From contig NZ_QPJQ01000030.1 of assembly GCF_003337275.1 (NCBI RefSeq), forward strand, positions 1 to 58,925: a stretch of 58,925 nucleotides of DNA, given 5' to 3'. Below, one piece after another: positions 1 to 7,952 of this stretch. This stretch comes from Marinomonas foliarum (GTDB lineage Bacteria; Pseudomonadota; Gammaproteobacteria; Pseudomonadales; Marinomonadaceae). Made by a program: the position numbers and the translations under genes. Below the pieces are notes generated by a model. The model saw only the letters and a program-made list of their open reading frames with translations. It ran no database searches and was not told the origin of the DNA. Position 1 is the first letter of the stretch; each line of letters starts with the position of its first letter.

Positions 1-8
1 CAAGTGGG

Positions 9-938
9 TTAAGTGGTGATTAAATGTCGCTTCTGAGGAAATACTGTCACAAGCTGAAAGTCAGCTAAAAATTGTCTTACTTGTTCGTATGTTCCCTTAC
101 TCAATACATAAGCAAGCGCCACGGCAGCAATAGAAGCACCATGTTTTGCAGCAATCGGGCGCATAGCATCAACACATGCCCAAACTTTGTCCCTATCCAC
201 AGGAGGGAAGTCAAAATTGGCACGTCGACCTTCACCTTTTGAGTCTGGTGAAAATTTTCCTGATAGCAGTCCGCCAGCCAAAGGAGACCAGGCCAGTAAT
301 CCCATCTTTTCTTCCATTAACATGGGAGCCATCTCACGCTCTAAATCTCTCCCAGCCAAAGAAAAATAGCCTTGCACCGTTTCAAATCGCGCAAAGCCTT
401 CTCGCTCAGCAATGCCCTGTGCTTTCGCGATCCGCCAAGCCGCCCAATTAGACAAACCGATATAACGAATCACTCCTCGCGAAATAAGGTCATCAAGTGT
501 ACGAAGTGTTTCTTCAATGGGCGTAACAGGATCGTTAGCGTGAATTTGATATAGATCGATGTAATCCGTCTGCAAACGTTCCAAACTTGCCTCCACCGAA
601 TCCAAAATATGGCCTCGAGAAGCGCCTCTATCATTCGGACCATTGCCCGAAGGATTAAAGACCTTAGTTGCAATGACCACATCTTTACGAGGCACGTTCA
701 GATTTTTTAAAGCTTGGCCTAACATTTTCTCGGAGTGGCCATTTGTGTACACATCCGCCGTATCAAAAAAATTAACACCAGCGGAAAAGCAACAATCCAC
801 AATACTGTCTGCTGTCGCCTGATCCATTCCAGCAATATCGTGATATAGACCTTGCTGACCAACCGGACCAAATGTCATAGTTCCAAGGCATATTTCCGAC
901 ACAAATAACCCAGTATTACCCAGTTGGTTATAGCGCAT
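9..938 (-). CDS. Aldo/keto reductase with aberrant C-terminus
   Basis: NAD(P)H-dependent oxidoreductase of the AKR superfamily (YajO/Tas-like branch). The N-terminal part is canonical: RYNQLGNTGLFVSEICLGTMTFG, the FFDTADVY catalytic Asp/Tyr region near residue 60, the IATKV strand with the catalytic Lys near 90, and DYIDLYQIHAND with the catalytic His near 130. YIGLSNW and AWSPLAGGLLSGK follow. After residue about 275 (VALAYVLSK) the sequence no longer looks like the family: the expected segment with an S-x-I-x-G-x-(K/R) cofactor-phosphate motif and a Q-L-x-x-N-L helix is missing, and the protein stops at 309 aa instead of about 330-350. A deletion or frameshift near the end is likely, so activity is doubtful. 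It is divergent from the LysR gene at 1058, its probable regulator. Substrate unknown. Confidence 0.85.
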   Translation of the reverse strand: MRYNQLGNTGLFVSEICLGTMTFGPVGQQGLYHDIAGMDQATADSIVDCCFSAGVNFFDTADVYTNGHSEKMLGQALKNLNVPRKDVVIATKVFNPSGNGPNDRGASRGHILDSVEASLERLQTDYIDLYQIHANDPVTPIEETLRTLDDLISRGVIRYIGLSNWAAWRIAKAQGIAEREGFARFETVQGYFSLAGRDLEREMAPMLMEEKMGLLAWSPLAGGLLSGKFSPDSKGEGRRANFDFPPVDRDKVWACVDAMRPIAAKHGASIAAVALAYVLSKGTYEQVRQFLADFQLVTVFPQKRHLITT

Positions 939-1057
939 GTCATTCTCCCAAATAAGTGGAACCAGCTCGCCTGACTCTCTAGGATTCCACTTTACCTTGT
1001 GATATTTTTACGATAAAGCACCCTAATAAAAACCCATTGTTATCAAAAAGAGAAACA

Positions 1058-1963
1058 ATGCAAAACCTTGATAATCTAGCTATATTTATTCGTATCTCAG
1101 AAATGGGCAGTTTCACAGGCGCCGCAGAAAGCCTTGGCATCCAAAAAGGTCGAGCCTCTAATGTCGTACGCCAATTAGAAGCTCAGGTTGGAACGCGTCT
1201 TCTACACCGCTCAACTAGAAAAGTTCAACTCACAGAAAACGGGCGAAATTTTTATCTACGAGCTTGCGCTTTACTCGCTGATGCAGAAGAACTCAATCTT
1301 ATGTTTGCAAAGGATGATGCTCTGCTTGAAGGTCGAATACGTGCAGATTTACCAACAGAATTCGCGCGCGCGAACATTATTCCTGAATTACCTAAATTCA
1401 TGGAAAAGTACCCTGGTATTGAACTCGAAATTTCCAGTACAGACCGCAGGGTGGATTTAATAAAAGAAGGAATGGATTGTGTACTTAGGGTCGGAGGTGT
1501 TCTCGACGATACACTGGTTGCTAGGCACCTTGGCGATCTAAAAATGGTGAATGCAGCAAGCCCTGAGTATCTTAAACAATACGGAGTCCCGCACACACTG
1601 GAGGACTTAATAAGCCAAGGCCATCGCATTGTTCACTACACACCAACATTAGGTAATCGTCCATTCGGATGGGAATATTATGATGGTCAAAGCTATCAAT
1701 CCCTAGACCTCCCCGGCTCACTGCGTGTCAACAACGTTCAGACTTACCATGGCGCGGGCATAGCTGGACTTGGATTGATACAAGCCGGCCTATCCAGCCT
1801 GAAACCATTTTTAAGCGACGGATCTCTTGTTGAAGTACTACCAAGCCTACAATCAGAACCCTTACCTGTTTCTATTGTCGTAGCACACAGACAAAACTTG
1901 TCTCGTCGAGTACGCATTTTTATATCTTGGATTGAGGAAGTATTAACGCCTTATCTTGATTAG
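1058..1963 (+). CDS. LysR-family transcriptional regulator (CrgA-like)
   Basis: DNA-binding regulator of 301 aa. An N-terminal winged HTH (residues about 5-62, with SFTGAAESLGIQKGRASNVVRQLE) is followed by a periplasmic-binding-type effector domain (about 90-295) of the CrgA/DsdC-like group; the DRRVDLIKEGMDCVLRVG segment is typical of that group. I chose the ATG at 1058, preceded by AAAAGAGA, over an in-frame TTG 21 bases upstream. It is divergent from the aldo/keto reductase, so it probably controls that gene and itself from the 939-1057 gap. That gap holds an AGTGGAA / TTCCACT inverted repeat at 955-991. The architecture matches the regulator at 53809. Effector unknown. Confidence 0.88.
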   Translation: MQNLDNLAIFIRISEMGSFTGAAESLGIQKGRASNVVRQLEAQVGTRLLHRSTRKVQLTENGRNFYLRACALLADAEELNLMFAKDDALLEGRIRADLPTEFARANIIPELPKFMEKYPGIELEISSTDRRVDLIKEGMDCVLRVGGVLDDTLVARHLGDLKMVNAASPEYLKQYGVPHTLEDLISQGHRIVHYTPTLGNRPFGWEYYDGQSYQSLDLPGSLRVNNVQTYHGAGIAGLGLIQAGLSSLKPFLSDGSLVEVLPSLQSEPLPVSIVVAHRQNLSRRVRIFISWIEEVLTPYLD

Positions 1964-2002
1964 TTTGACTTCAACAGTGCCCAGATTTTTTTAGACAGTA
2001 AA

Positions 2003-2047
2003 CACAAACAAAAACAGCCCTCTTTACGATAAAGAGAGCTGTTTTGA
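2003..2047 (-). terminator. Rho-independent terminator of the thiamin operon
   Basis: Read leftward, a stem of AACAGCTCTCTTTA pairing with TAAAGAGGGCTGTT is followed by a T-run. It lies 50-90 bases after the thiE stop. The same sequence, with compensatory stem changes, occurs 5.9 kb away after guaA (7888-7934), and the similarity runs about 20 bases past the T-run. See findings. Confidence 0.85.
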
Positions 2048-2099
2048 TAACGATATAGTATAGGAATATCCTCCCCTACCACAGTCGACAAGTGAAACC

Positions 2100-2714
2100 T
2101 TATCCCATCAACTCAAGCAAATGGGCTGCGGCGGCTTTAGGATCATCAGCGCTGCAAATTGCAGAGACCAGCGCTAAACCATGCACACCGGTGGAACAAA
2201 GTTCAGGGATATTCCCTTCATGGATCCCTCCAATTGCAACAATAGGTAAAGACGTTACCTTGAGTGCCGACTTCAATCCATCTATTCCCCAATGATGCTT
2301 GGTGTTGGTTTTTGTTGGTGTGGCGAAGATGGCACTTAAACCAATGTAATCAATCGGCAAAGCATCGGCCTCAGCGAGTTGTTCTTGCGTTTCAATTGAT
2401 AGACCTAATATTTTATCAGGGCCGATTAACTGACGAGCGATCTTAGCTGGCATGTCCGATTGGCCGAGATGAACGCCATCGGCATCCACTGCGAGCGCGA
2501 CATCTACTCGATCATTAATAATTAAAGGAACGCCTGAGCCTTTAAGAATATCTTTAACGGCCAAAGCTCGTTCAATAAAAGCACGCACATCGCCATGCTT
2601 TTCGCGAACTTGAACCATGGTCACACCACCAGCTACCGCCTTAGAAACGACTTCCGTCAAGGTGGCGAGGTCTTGTTGATCATCAGTTACCAAATATAAG
2701 CGATAGGCGTTCAT
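2100..2714 (-). CDS. thiE: Thiamine-phosphate synthase
   Basis: Joins HMP pyrophosphate and thiazole phosphate (HET-P) to make thiamine monophosphate, releasing pyrophosphate; cytosolic TIM barrel. At 204 aa it is normal length. Visible family motifs are YLVTDD at the start, VTMVQVREKH (substrate strand), LIINDRVDVALAVDADGVHLGQSDMP (metal/diphosphate site), and IGLSAIFATPTKT, VAIGGI toward the C-terminus. The start has a strong GAGGAGG ribosome site. It is the last gene of the riboswitch-controlled thi operon, 19 bases after thiM. Confidence 0.95.
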   Translation of the reverse strand: MNAYRLYLVTDDQQDLATLTEVVSKAVAGGVTMVQVREKHGDVRAFIERALAVKDILKGSGVPLIINDRVDVALAVDADGVHLGQSDMPAKIARQLIGPDKILGLSIETQEQLAEADALPIDYIGLSAIFATPTKTNTKHHWGIDGLKSALKVTSLPIVAIGGIHEGNIPELCSTGVHGLALVSAICSADDPKAAAAHLLELMG

Positions 2715-2733
2715 CGTCCTCCTCTTGAGCCTC

Positions 2734-3537
2734 TTATGAATTAATAACTTGCAACTTCAGGCGCTTGGCTAGTGTCGCTTCATCTAACAGGTATAATTCA
2801 TCGAGAATGGTTAGTTGCAGACTGCCCGGCCCCCGCGACTGTTCGGCCGCGATTTCTCCGACAACACCAAGCACAGCTGCAGCCGCCACACCGGTTTCTT
2901 CGCCCACCGCCGCAAAGGCCGCCGTCAGAGCGCTCAATGTACAACCCATTCCGGTCACACAAGGCATCATGGCATGGCCATTGTTGAGCTTAACCGTTTG
3001 CTCACTTGTCACTATGTAATCGGTCCCTCCGGAAATAACGACACGGGCGCCATACTCCTTCACCAAGAAATGCGCCGCGCTCAGTGCGGTATCGCTGCTA
3101 TCTAGTGCATCCACGCCTTTGCTTTTTGCTTGTTCGTTGGCCAGTGCGATGATTTCCGATGCGTTGCCTCGGATAATCAGTTGATCGGCCAAGCGCGCTA
3201 TTTCGCGAGAGGTGTCAGTCCGCAATATGCTGGCTCCGCAACCGACGGGGTCAAGTACGACCACTTTGCCATTCGCATTGGCTTGTTCGACAGCAAACGT
3301 CATACGTGGAATCCAAGCGCTATCTAGCGTACCGATGTTGATCACCAATGCCCCAGCAAACGCCATCATCTCTGCCATTTCTTGCTTAGAATGCGCCATA
3401 ATGGGAGACGCGCCAATGGCCAACAGTGCATTAGCCGTATTGTTCATCACCACATAGTTGGTAATGCTTACTACTAAAGGCTTTTGCTCTCTTACGGCAG
3501 TAAGTGCTTGAGTGATTTGTTCAACTAACATCTTCAT
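2734..3537 (-). CDS. thiM: Hydroxyethylthiazole kinase
   Basis: Phosphorylates salvaged 4-methyl-5-hydroxyethylthiazole to give the thiazole substrate of ThiE. The 267-aa ribokinase-like fold starts with [26 protein letters not shown] and has [11 protein letters not shown] for substrate/metal binding, RGNASEI, and [15 protein letters not shown], where the Cys and glycine-rich loop form the catalytic site. It lies between tenA (13 bases) and thiE in the salvage operon. Together with thiD and thiE it covers salvage of both thiamin halves. Confidence 0.95.
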   Translation of the reverse strand: MKMLVEQITQALTAVREQKPLVVSITNYVVMNNTANALLAIGASPIMAHSKQEMAEMMAFAGALVINIGTLDSAWIPRMTFAVEQANANGKVVVLDPVGCGASILRTDTSREIARLADQLIIRGNASEIIALANEQAKSKGVDALDSSDTALSAAHFLVKEYGARVVISGGTDYIVTSEQTVKLNNGHAMMPCVTGMGCTLSALTAAFAAVGEETGVAAAAVLGVVGEIAAEQSRGPGSLQLTILDELYLLDEATLAKRLKLQVINS

Positions 3538-3550
3538 ACTCCTGTCAATC

Positions 3551-4213
3551 TTACTTAGCGTTTAAGCCTTGTTGCCAAAAGGCGATTTCCATGCGGGTAG
3601 CCGTCTTAAATACATCAACTAAATTCTGTCCACGCTGACTGTTTATATCAATCTCGGCCAATAGCTTATTAAAGTGCTCCATCCCTGTCATAACACTCGA
3701 CTGGTAGTCGTCACCACTATAAAGCTCAATCCAGCTCGCATAAGGGTTACCCTCAATGACGGTACTTTCATCTTCAAGTAGCTGTTTACCAATCACACCG
3801 TAACCAACAGAACATGGCGCTAACGCCGCATAAAGATCGACTAAATCGCCAGTCATACCCGCATCCAATACATAACGGGTGTAGGCCACCGTACCAAAAT
3901 CTTCCGCTTCGTTTTCAAGATCCGCTTCTGTTAATCCCCATTGTGCGCAATATTCCACATGATGAGCGGTTTCTGAATCTAACAGGTTATACACAGTCGG
4001 CAAGGCACGGCGCATATCTTCTAACGTACGCGCTTTGTAAATTGCCAAGGCATACGCACGGGCATATTGCTTGAGAAACAAGAAATCTTGCTTTAGATAA
4101 TGCAAAAAGCACGGTTGCTCAAGAGTGCCTTTTGCTAACTGCTGCACAAACGCGTGTTCTGTGTAGGCGGTCCAATCTTCCTGACAGGCGGCGATCAAAT
4201 CTTGGTATTTCAT
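3551..4213 (-). CDS. tenA: Aminopyrimidine aminohydrolase TenA (thiaminase II)
   Basis: TenA family all-helical protein of 220 aa. It hydrolyses aminopyrimidine breakdown products of thiamin to HMP, which ThiD then phosphorylates. The catalytic Cys sits in [16 protein letters not shown] (near residue 135), after the [16 protein letters not shown] helix. The [10 protein letters not shown] segment is the conserved C-terminal Y-S-x-x-x-(F/Y) region. Its position directly after the ThiYXZ importer genes fits the known formylaminopyrimidine salvage route. That ThiYXZ imports this substrate is inferred. Confidence 0.93.
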   Translation of the reverse strand: MKYQDLIAACQEDWTAYTEHAFVQQLAKGTLEQPCFLHYLKQDFLFLKQYARAYALAIYKARTLEDMRRALPTVYNLLDSETAHHVEYCAQWGLTEADLENEAEDFGTVAYTRYVLDAGMTGDLVDLYAALAPCSVGYGVIGKQLLEDESTVIEGNPYASWIELYSGDDYQSSVMTGMEHFNKLLAEIDINSQRGQNLVDVFKTATRMEIAFWQQGLNAK

Positions 4214-4247
4214 ATTACAAATCTCTTAAAGTAAGGTGCTTTAGGTA

Positions 4248-5198
4248 TTAGTCAAAAGTCGGTACGTAATCTTTCGCTTTCGGCAACGTATTAATGATTT
4301 GATGGTCATACAAGAACTGGGCGTAATCGTCATAGCGTTTAAAATCTACCGCGGCTGGGCGTAGCGCAAAGCGGCTCAAGGAATCATTCCAAGCGCGCTT
4401 ATTTAACTCGTTATTAAGCGTATCTGGGGCGTAAGCAACAAACTGCTCCCACGCCTCACTTGGATGGTTGACGATGTAGGTTGTTGCTTGTTGAATGGCC
4501 TTATTAAAGGCTTCTATGTCTTCTTTATGGTAGGTGTTGGCGTTGGCGACAAAGATCAACTCGTCATAAGAAGGCACACCGTGCTCTTCTGGGTAAAAGG
4601 CTTTGGCTTTGTAACCTTCTAGCGCGAGCTGATTGATTTCAAAGTTACGAAAACCACCCCAAATCGCATCCACTTTGCCTGAGGCAAGTGAGGACGAGAG
4701 CGCCCAACCCACATTAATAATGTTTACATCAGAAAATTTAACGCCTTCTTGCCCAAGCATGGTGCTAAGGGTGGCTTCTTCGTTACCCGAAATAGAGATG
4801 CCGATTTTCTTACCTTTTAGATTAGCAAGGGAGTCGTTCTTACCATTATCAAGCACCAACAAAGTATTCAACGGTGTCGCGACCAATGTTGAAGCACGGA
4901 TCAAAGGTAAACCAGCAGACACATCCATTGTTAAATTTGGTTGGTATGACACGGCCAAATCCACTTTACCAGCAGCAACTAATTTAGCTGGCGTACTTGG
5001 GTCAGCAGGCTCTTCGATCTTCACCTGCAGACCTGCCTGCTCAAAGTAGCCGCGCTCTTTAGCAATAATGATCGGGCCATGACCTGGATTAACAAACCAA
5101 TCGAGCATTAATGTTAGGTTCTTTTCTGCTGCCATAACGTTGTTCGAAACTAGCACCGCGAACAGAGCGATAGCACTCAGCAATGTATTTTTATTCAT
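4248..5198 (-). CDS. thiY: Thiamin-precursor ABC transporter, substrate-binding protein (ThiY-like)
   Basis: Periplasmic binding protein of the NMT1/THI5-like family, 316 aa. A Sec signal peptide (ALFAVLVSNNVMA, cleavage after AMA-AEK near residue 24) precedes LTLMLDWFVNPGHGPIIIAKERGYFEQAGL, the family's pyrimidine-binding opening. The GNEEATL and YDELIFVAN regions are also conserved. It probably delivers N-formyl-4-amino-5-aminomethyl-2-methylpyrimidine or HMP to ThiX/ThiZ. The operon setting with tenA and thiD supports this; sequence alone does not separate the possible pyrimidine ligands. Confidence 0.9.
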   Translation of the reverse strand: MNKNTLLSAIALFAVLVSNNVMAAEKNLTLMLDWFVNPGHGPIIIAKERGYFEQAGLQVKIEEPADPSTPAKLVAAGKVDLAVSYQPNLTMDVSAGLPLIRASTLVATPLNTLLVLDNGKNDSLANLKGKKIGISISGNEEATLSTMLGQEGVKFSDVNIINVGWALSSSLASGKVDAIWGGFRNFEINQLALEGYKAKAFYPEEHGVPSYDELIFVANANTYHKEDIEAFNKAIQQATTYIVNHPSEAWEQFVAYAPDTLNNELNKRAWNDSLSRFALRPAAVDFKRYDDYAQFLYDHQIINTLPKAKDYVPTFD

Positions 5199-5219
5199 CG
5201 ATTTTTTCCTTTAATGATT

Positions 5220-6020
5220 CTATTTATTTTCCCAAGGGATGGCTTTTTTCAATACTATGTCGGTGGTGAAGTACAGAGTGATCGAGAGCACCGCGAGAAT
5301 AAATAAAGCGGCAAACATCTCATCAATAATCATCCTCGCATTCGCTTGCAGCATCAGATAGCCCAATCCTTCACTTGACCCTACCCATTCGCCAACCACC
5401 GCGCCGATCGGCGCAATAACAACGGCAACACGAATGCCTGAGGCCAGCGTAGGCAAGGCTGCAGGAAATTGAATGTGTCGCAACAATTGCCATTTCGAGG
5501 CACCCATGGTTTTCGCAAGATCTAAATAGCCGATAGGTGTGTTGCGCAAGCCGTCATAACAACAGGTAGTCACCGGAAAGAAGATAATAATGGCCGCTAT
5601 GACCACTTTTGAGGCGATGCCATAGCCTAACCAGAGCATCATCACGGGCGCGATAGCAAACACAGGAATGGCTTGGCTAGCAATGAGTATGGGGAGCAGC
5701 CAACGCTTAAGCGGCTGAAACATCAACATCATCAAGGCAAACAATAAGCCCATGGTTAACCCTAAACCGAGACCGAGCAAAATTTCTTGCGCGGTAACCC
5801 AAGTATGCTTGAGCAGCACATCATAGCGGGTTCCTAAACGATCGAGCACCGCGATTGGCGACGGCAAAATAAAGCTTGGCATCTGAAAAGCCACCACCAC
5901 AATTTGCCAAAGACCAAGAATCACTGCCGTGCTGATCACCAACCGTAGCGCCGAATACGTAATACGCTCTTTCTTACTAAGGCGTGTCGACACAGAATGG
6001 TACTGAGCCATATCACTCAT
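5220..6020 (-). CDS. thiX: Thiamin-precursor ABC transporter, permease (ThiX-like)
   Basis: Inner-membrane permease of the SsuC/TauC/ThiX type, 266 aa, with about six membrane spans. The EAA loop is seen in DLAKTMGASKWQLLRHIQFPAALPTLASGIRVA. I start it at the ATG at 6020 (MSDMAQYH), whose ATG overlaps the end of the ATPase gene (stop at 6013-6015); this implies translational coupling. An open frame extends 55 codons upstream, but only inside the ATPase gene and without permease-like sequence. It works with the ThiY-like binding protein and the ThiZ ATPase. Confidence 0.9.
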   Translation of the reverse strand: MSDMAQYHSVSTRLSKKERITYSALRLVISTAVILGLWQIVVVAFQMPSFILPSPIAVLDRLGTRYDVLLKHTWVTAQEILLGLGLGLTMGLLFALMMLMFQPLKRWLLPILIASQAIPVFAIAPVMMLWLGYGIASKVVIAAIIIFFPVTTCCYDGLRNTPIGYLDLAKTMGASKWQLLRHIQFPAALPTLASGIRVAVVIAPIGAVVGEWVGSSEGLGYLMLQANARMIIDEMFAALFILAVLSITLYFTTDIVLKKAIPWENK

Positions 6021-6789
6021 AGTCTTTCTCCAACTGATCCAAAATAGCTTGTTGCAAAGCAGCGCATTCAGCATCGAGTTTTCGAGGGGGCGACGACTCA
6101 GGAACATCCAACTGCTGGGCTTGGGCGGGCGTACCTTGAAGAACATACAACTGGTCGGCCAAGCGCACAGCCTCTTGCGGATCATGAGTGATCAATACAA
6201 GGGTCTTGCCTTTTAACAAGGAGACGGACAAGGTCTGTAACTTGTGCCGAGTAACCGCATCAAGGGCTGAGAAAGGCTCGTCCATCAACACCAGTGGTTT
6301 GTCTTGCATTAAAGTACGAGCAAGCGCCACGCGTTGACGCATTCCTCCAGACAGCTGGGCGGGAGTCATATAGGCATTATCTGCAAGGCCGACTTGCTCA
6401 AGCAAACTCAGCGCACGCTGCTTATCCTGCTCTTTGTTAGGAGCGACACTGGAAAAGCGTGAGCTTAAACACACGTTATCCAACACATTTAACCAAGGAA
6501 GGAGCAAATCTTGCTGTGCCATATACGCAATATGGTCATGTAATACTATGTTCTCAGCAGATACGTCATTGCCACTAACCTCAATCTCACCTTGCCATTC
6601 CACTTGATCGTCTAGTAGACCAGCAAGATAACGCAATATCGTCGTTTTACCACTGCCACTGCGACCTAGCAGCACCGTCCACTGCTTCGCCGGAATAGTC
6701 ATGTTCACACCGGCTAAAGTCGATGCCGAGCTACCTCTGAATTGCAGATTCCCATGGCGAATTTTTATGCCGATGCTATTAACGCACAT
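6013..6789 (-). CDS. thiZ: Thiamin-precursor ABC transporter, ATPase (ThiZ-like)
   Basis: Nucleotide-binding subunit of 258 aa. Walker A GRSGSGKTT, Q-loop AYMAQQDLLLPW, signature LSGGMRQRVALARTL, Walker B LVLMDEPFSALD and switch His in LVLITHDPQEA are all intact, so it should hydrolyse ATP. I chose the ATG at 6789 (MCVNSIGIKI). A longer frame opens at 6837 but would lie deep inside thiD; the chosen start overlaps the thiD end by 11 bases. It powers import through ThiX. Confidence 0.92.
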   Translation of the reverse strand: MCVNSIGIKIRHGNLQFRGSSASTLAGVNMTIPAKQWTVLLGRSGSGKTTILRYLAGLLDDQVEWQGEIEVSGNDVSAENIVLHDHIAYMAQQDLLLPWLNVLDNVCLSSRFSSVAPNKEQDKQRALSLLEQVGLADNAYMTPAQLSGGMRQRVALARTLMQDKPLVLMDEPFSALDAVTRHKLQTLSVSLLKGKTLVLITHDPQEAVRLADQLYVLQGTPAQAQQLDVPESSPPRKLDAECAALQQAILDQLEKDYE

Positions 6790-7636
6790 CTTGATGGCCT
6801 GCAAAGAAGTGATGAACTGGGCCATGGCCTTGACCAATATCTAACTCATCCGCGTGGGCAATCGCGCCGGTAATATACTGTTTACCTAACTGAACGGATT
6901 GCTGCAGGCTATTGCCCTGAGCAAGGTAAGAAGCAATCGCAGAAGAAAGCGTGCACCCTGTTCCATGGGTATTTTTTGTGAACAAGCGTTTAGCGCTTAA
7001 TAACTCAAAGCCGTCTTGTGTGATCAAAAGGTCGTTACTGTTTTCGTCCGTTTCTAAATGACCTCCTTTCAACAAGACCGCTTTTGCCCCCAATGCACGC
7101 AAGTCCGCCATCATGTCATTCATTTCGACTTCGGATTGAGGTACGGCGCGATTGGTTAACGCTGCGGCTTCAGGCAAGTTGGGTGTAACAATGTCAGCAA
7201 GGGGAAGTAACGTCTCTTTTAACGCGGAGATCGCCGAGTGTTTTAGCAATAAATCGCCGCTCGTCGCCACCATCACCGGATCAATCACGACATGTTGCGG
7301 CTGATATTGGCGCAGCTTAGCGGCCACGACCTTGATGATACTGACATCAGCCAGCATGCCTATTTTCACGGCGGCAACATTGAGATCAGTAAAAACAGCA
7401 TCTAATTGACTCGCGACATGATCCAGCGGGATAGGAAAAATGGCGGAAACACCTAGTGTATTTTGCGAGGTTATGGCGGTAATAACCGAACAGGCAAAGC
7501 TACCCGTAGCAGACATAGCCTTAATATCCGCTTGAATACCCGCACCACCACCACTGTCCGACCCTGCGATGGTAAGCACAACAGGGATATTTTTTGACGC
7601 GGCTTGTTGGGGATGTTGCTGTGTAGATGATGCCAT
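6779..7636 (-). CDS. thiD: Hydroxymethylpyrimidine / phosphomethylpyrimidine kinase
   Basis: Two-step kinase that makes HMP-PP for ThiE from imported or recycled HMP. The 285-aa ribokinase fold shows AGSDSGGGAGIQADIKAMSATG (substrate site), ITSQNTLGV, VIDPVMVATSGDLLL, VTPNLPEA, and the anion hole/catalytic NTHGTGCTLSSAIA. It is the first gene of the operon, about 115 bases after the TPP aptamer, with an AGGAGCG ribosome site just before the ATG. Confidence 0.95.
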   Translation of the reverse strand: MASSTQQHPQQAASKNIPVVLTIAGSDSGGGAGIQADIKAMSATGSFACSVITAITSQNTLGVSAIFPIPLDHVASQLDAVFTDLNVAAVKIGMLADVSIIKVVAAKLRQYQPQHVVIDPVMVATSGDLLLKHSAISALKETLLPLADIVTPNLPEAAALTNRAVPQSEVEMNDMMADLRALGAKAVLLKGGHLETDENSNDLLITQDGFELLSAKRLFTKNTHGTGCTLSSAIASYLAQGNSLQQSVQLGKQYITGAIAHADELDIGQGHGPVHHFFAGHQDVR

Positions 7637-7744
7637 TATCGCTCCTATTAAAGACGTATAGGAACTGACTTTGGCATACTAGAGAAAGGGTCGAAGACCT
7701 AACTCACATAAAGATAGCCGCTATTGCTCGGCTAGAGACAAAGT

Positions 7745-7835
7745 GCAAATAGTTCCCTACGCCAGTGCTAACTGAATCAGGTTCTGCGGGTCTCTTTCGA
7801 TCTCAGCCAATGCATTGGCCCCCCGACTATTTCAC
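7745..7835 (-). promoter_or_regulatory. TPP riboswitch (THI element)
   Basis: Read leftward, the segment contains the hallmark TPP aptamer pieces: GGCTGAGA, then GACCC, GAACCTGAT, and GTTAG CACTGGCGTAGGGAA at the 3' end. GGGG near 7820 pairs with the 3' part. It sits upstream of thiD and should shut the thi operon down when thiamin pyrophosphate is plentiful. A candidate expression-platform hairpin (TAGCCG / CGGCTA, 7715-7734) lies between aptamer and thiD but has no good T-run, so control may act on translation. Confidence 0.95.
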
Positions 7836-7887
7836 AGAAAGGATAACAGGACATTCAGGTGAAAGGTATTCTTTTTTAAACAGCCAA

Positions 7888-7934
7888 CACATACAAAAAC
7901 GGCCCTCTTACTATAAAGAGAGCCGTTTGATTAA
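7888..7934 (-). terminator. Rho-independent terminator of guaA
   Basis: Leftward stem AACGGCTCTCTTTAT / GTAAGAGGGCCGTT followed by TTTTTGT, 20-60 bases beyond the guaA stop. It is a near copy of the terminator at 2003-2047: the A-T pair in that stem is a G-C pair here, so pairing is preserved. The similarity includes flanking bases down to about 7872. Confidence 0.88.
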
Positions 7935-7952
7935 ACTATTAACTCAGGAGGA

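Noticed and set aside
1035..1060. CATTGTT / AACAATG repeat enclosing the ribosome site of the first LysR gene as a translational switch
   Set aside because: Seven AT-rich pairs make a weak stem, and short repeats of this kind are common by chance in AT-rich leaders.
6021..6185. A 55-codon N-terminal extension of the ThiX-like permease
   Set aside because: It would be read inside the ThiZ coding sequence and shows no membrane or permease features; the ATG at 6020 gives the usual length and a coupled overlap.
7715..7734. Hairpin after the TPP aptamer as a transcription terminator
   Set aside because: Only six base pairs and no T-run on the coding strand; at most part of a translational expression platform.
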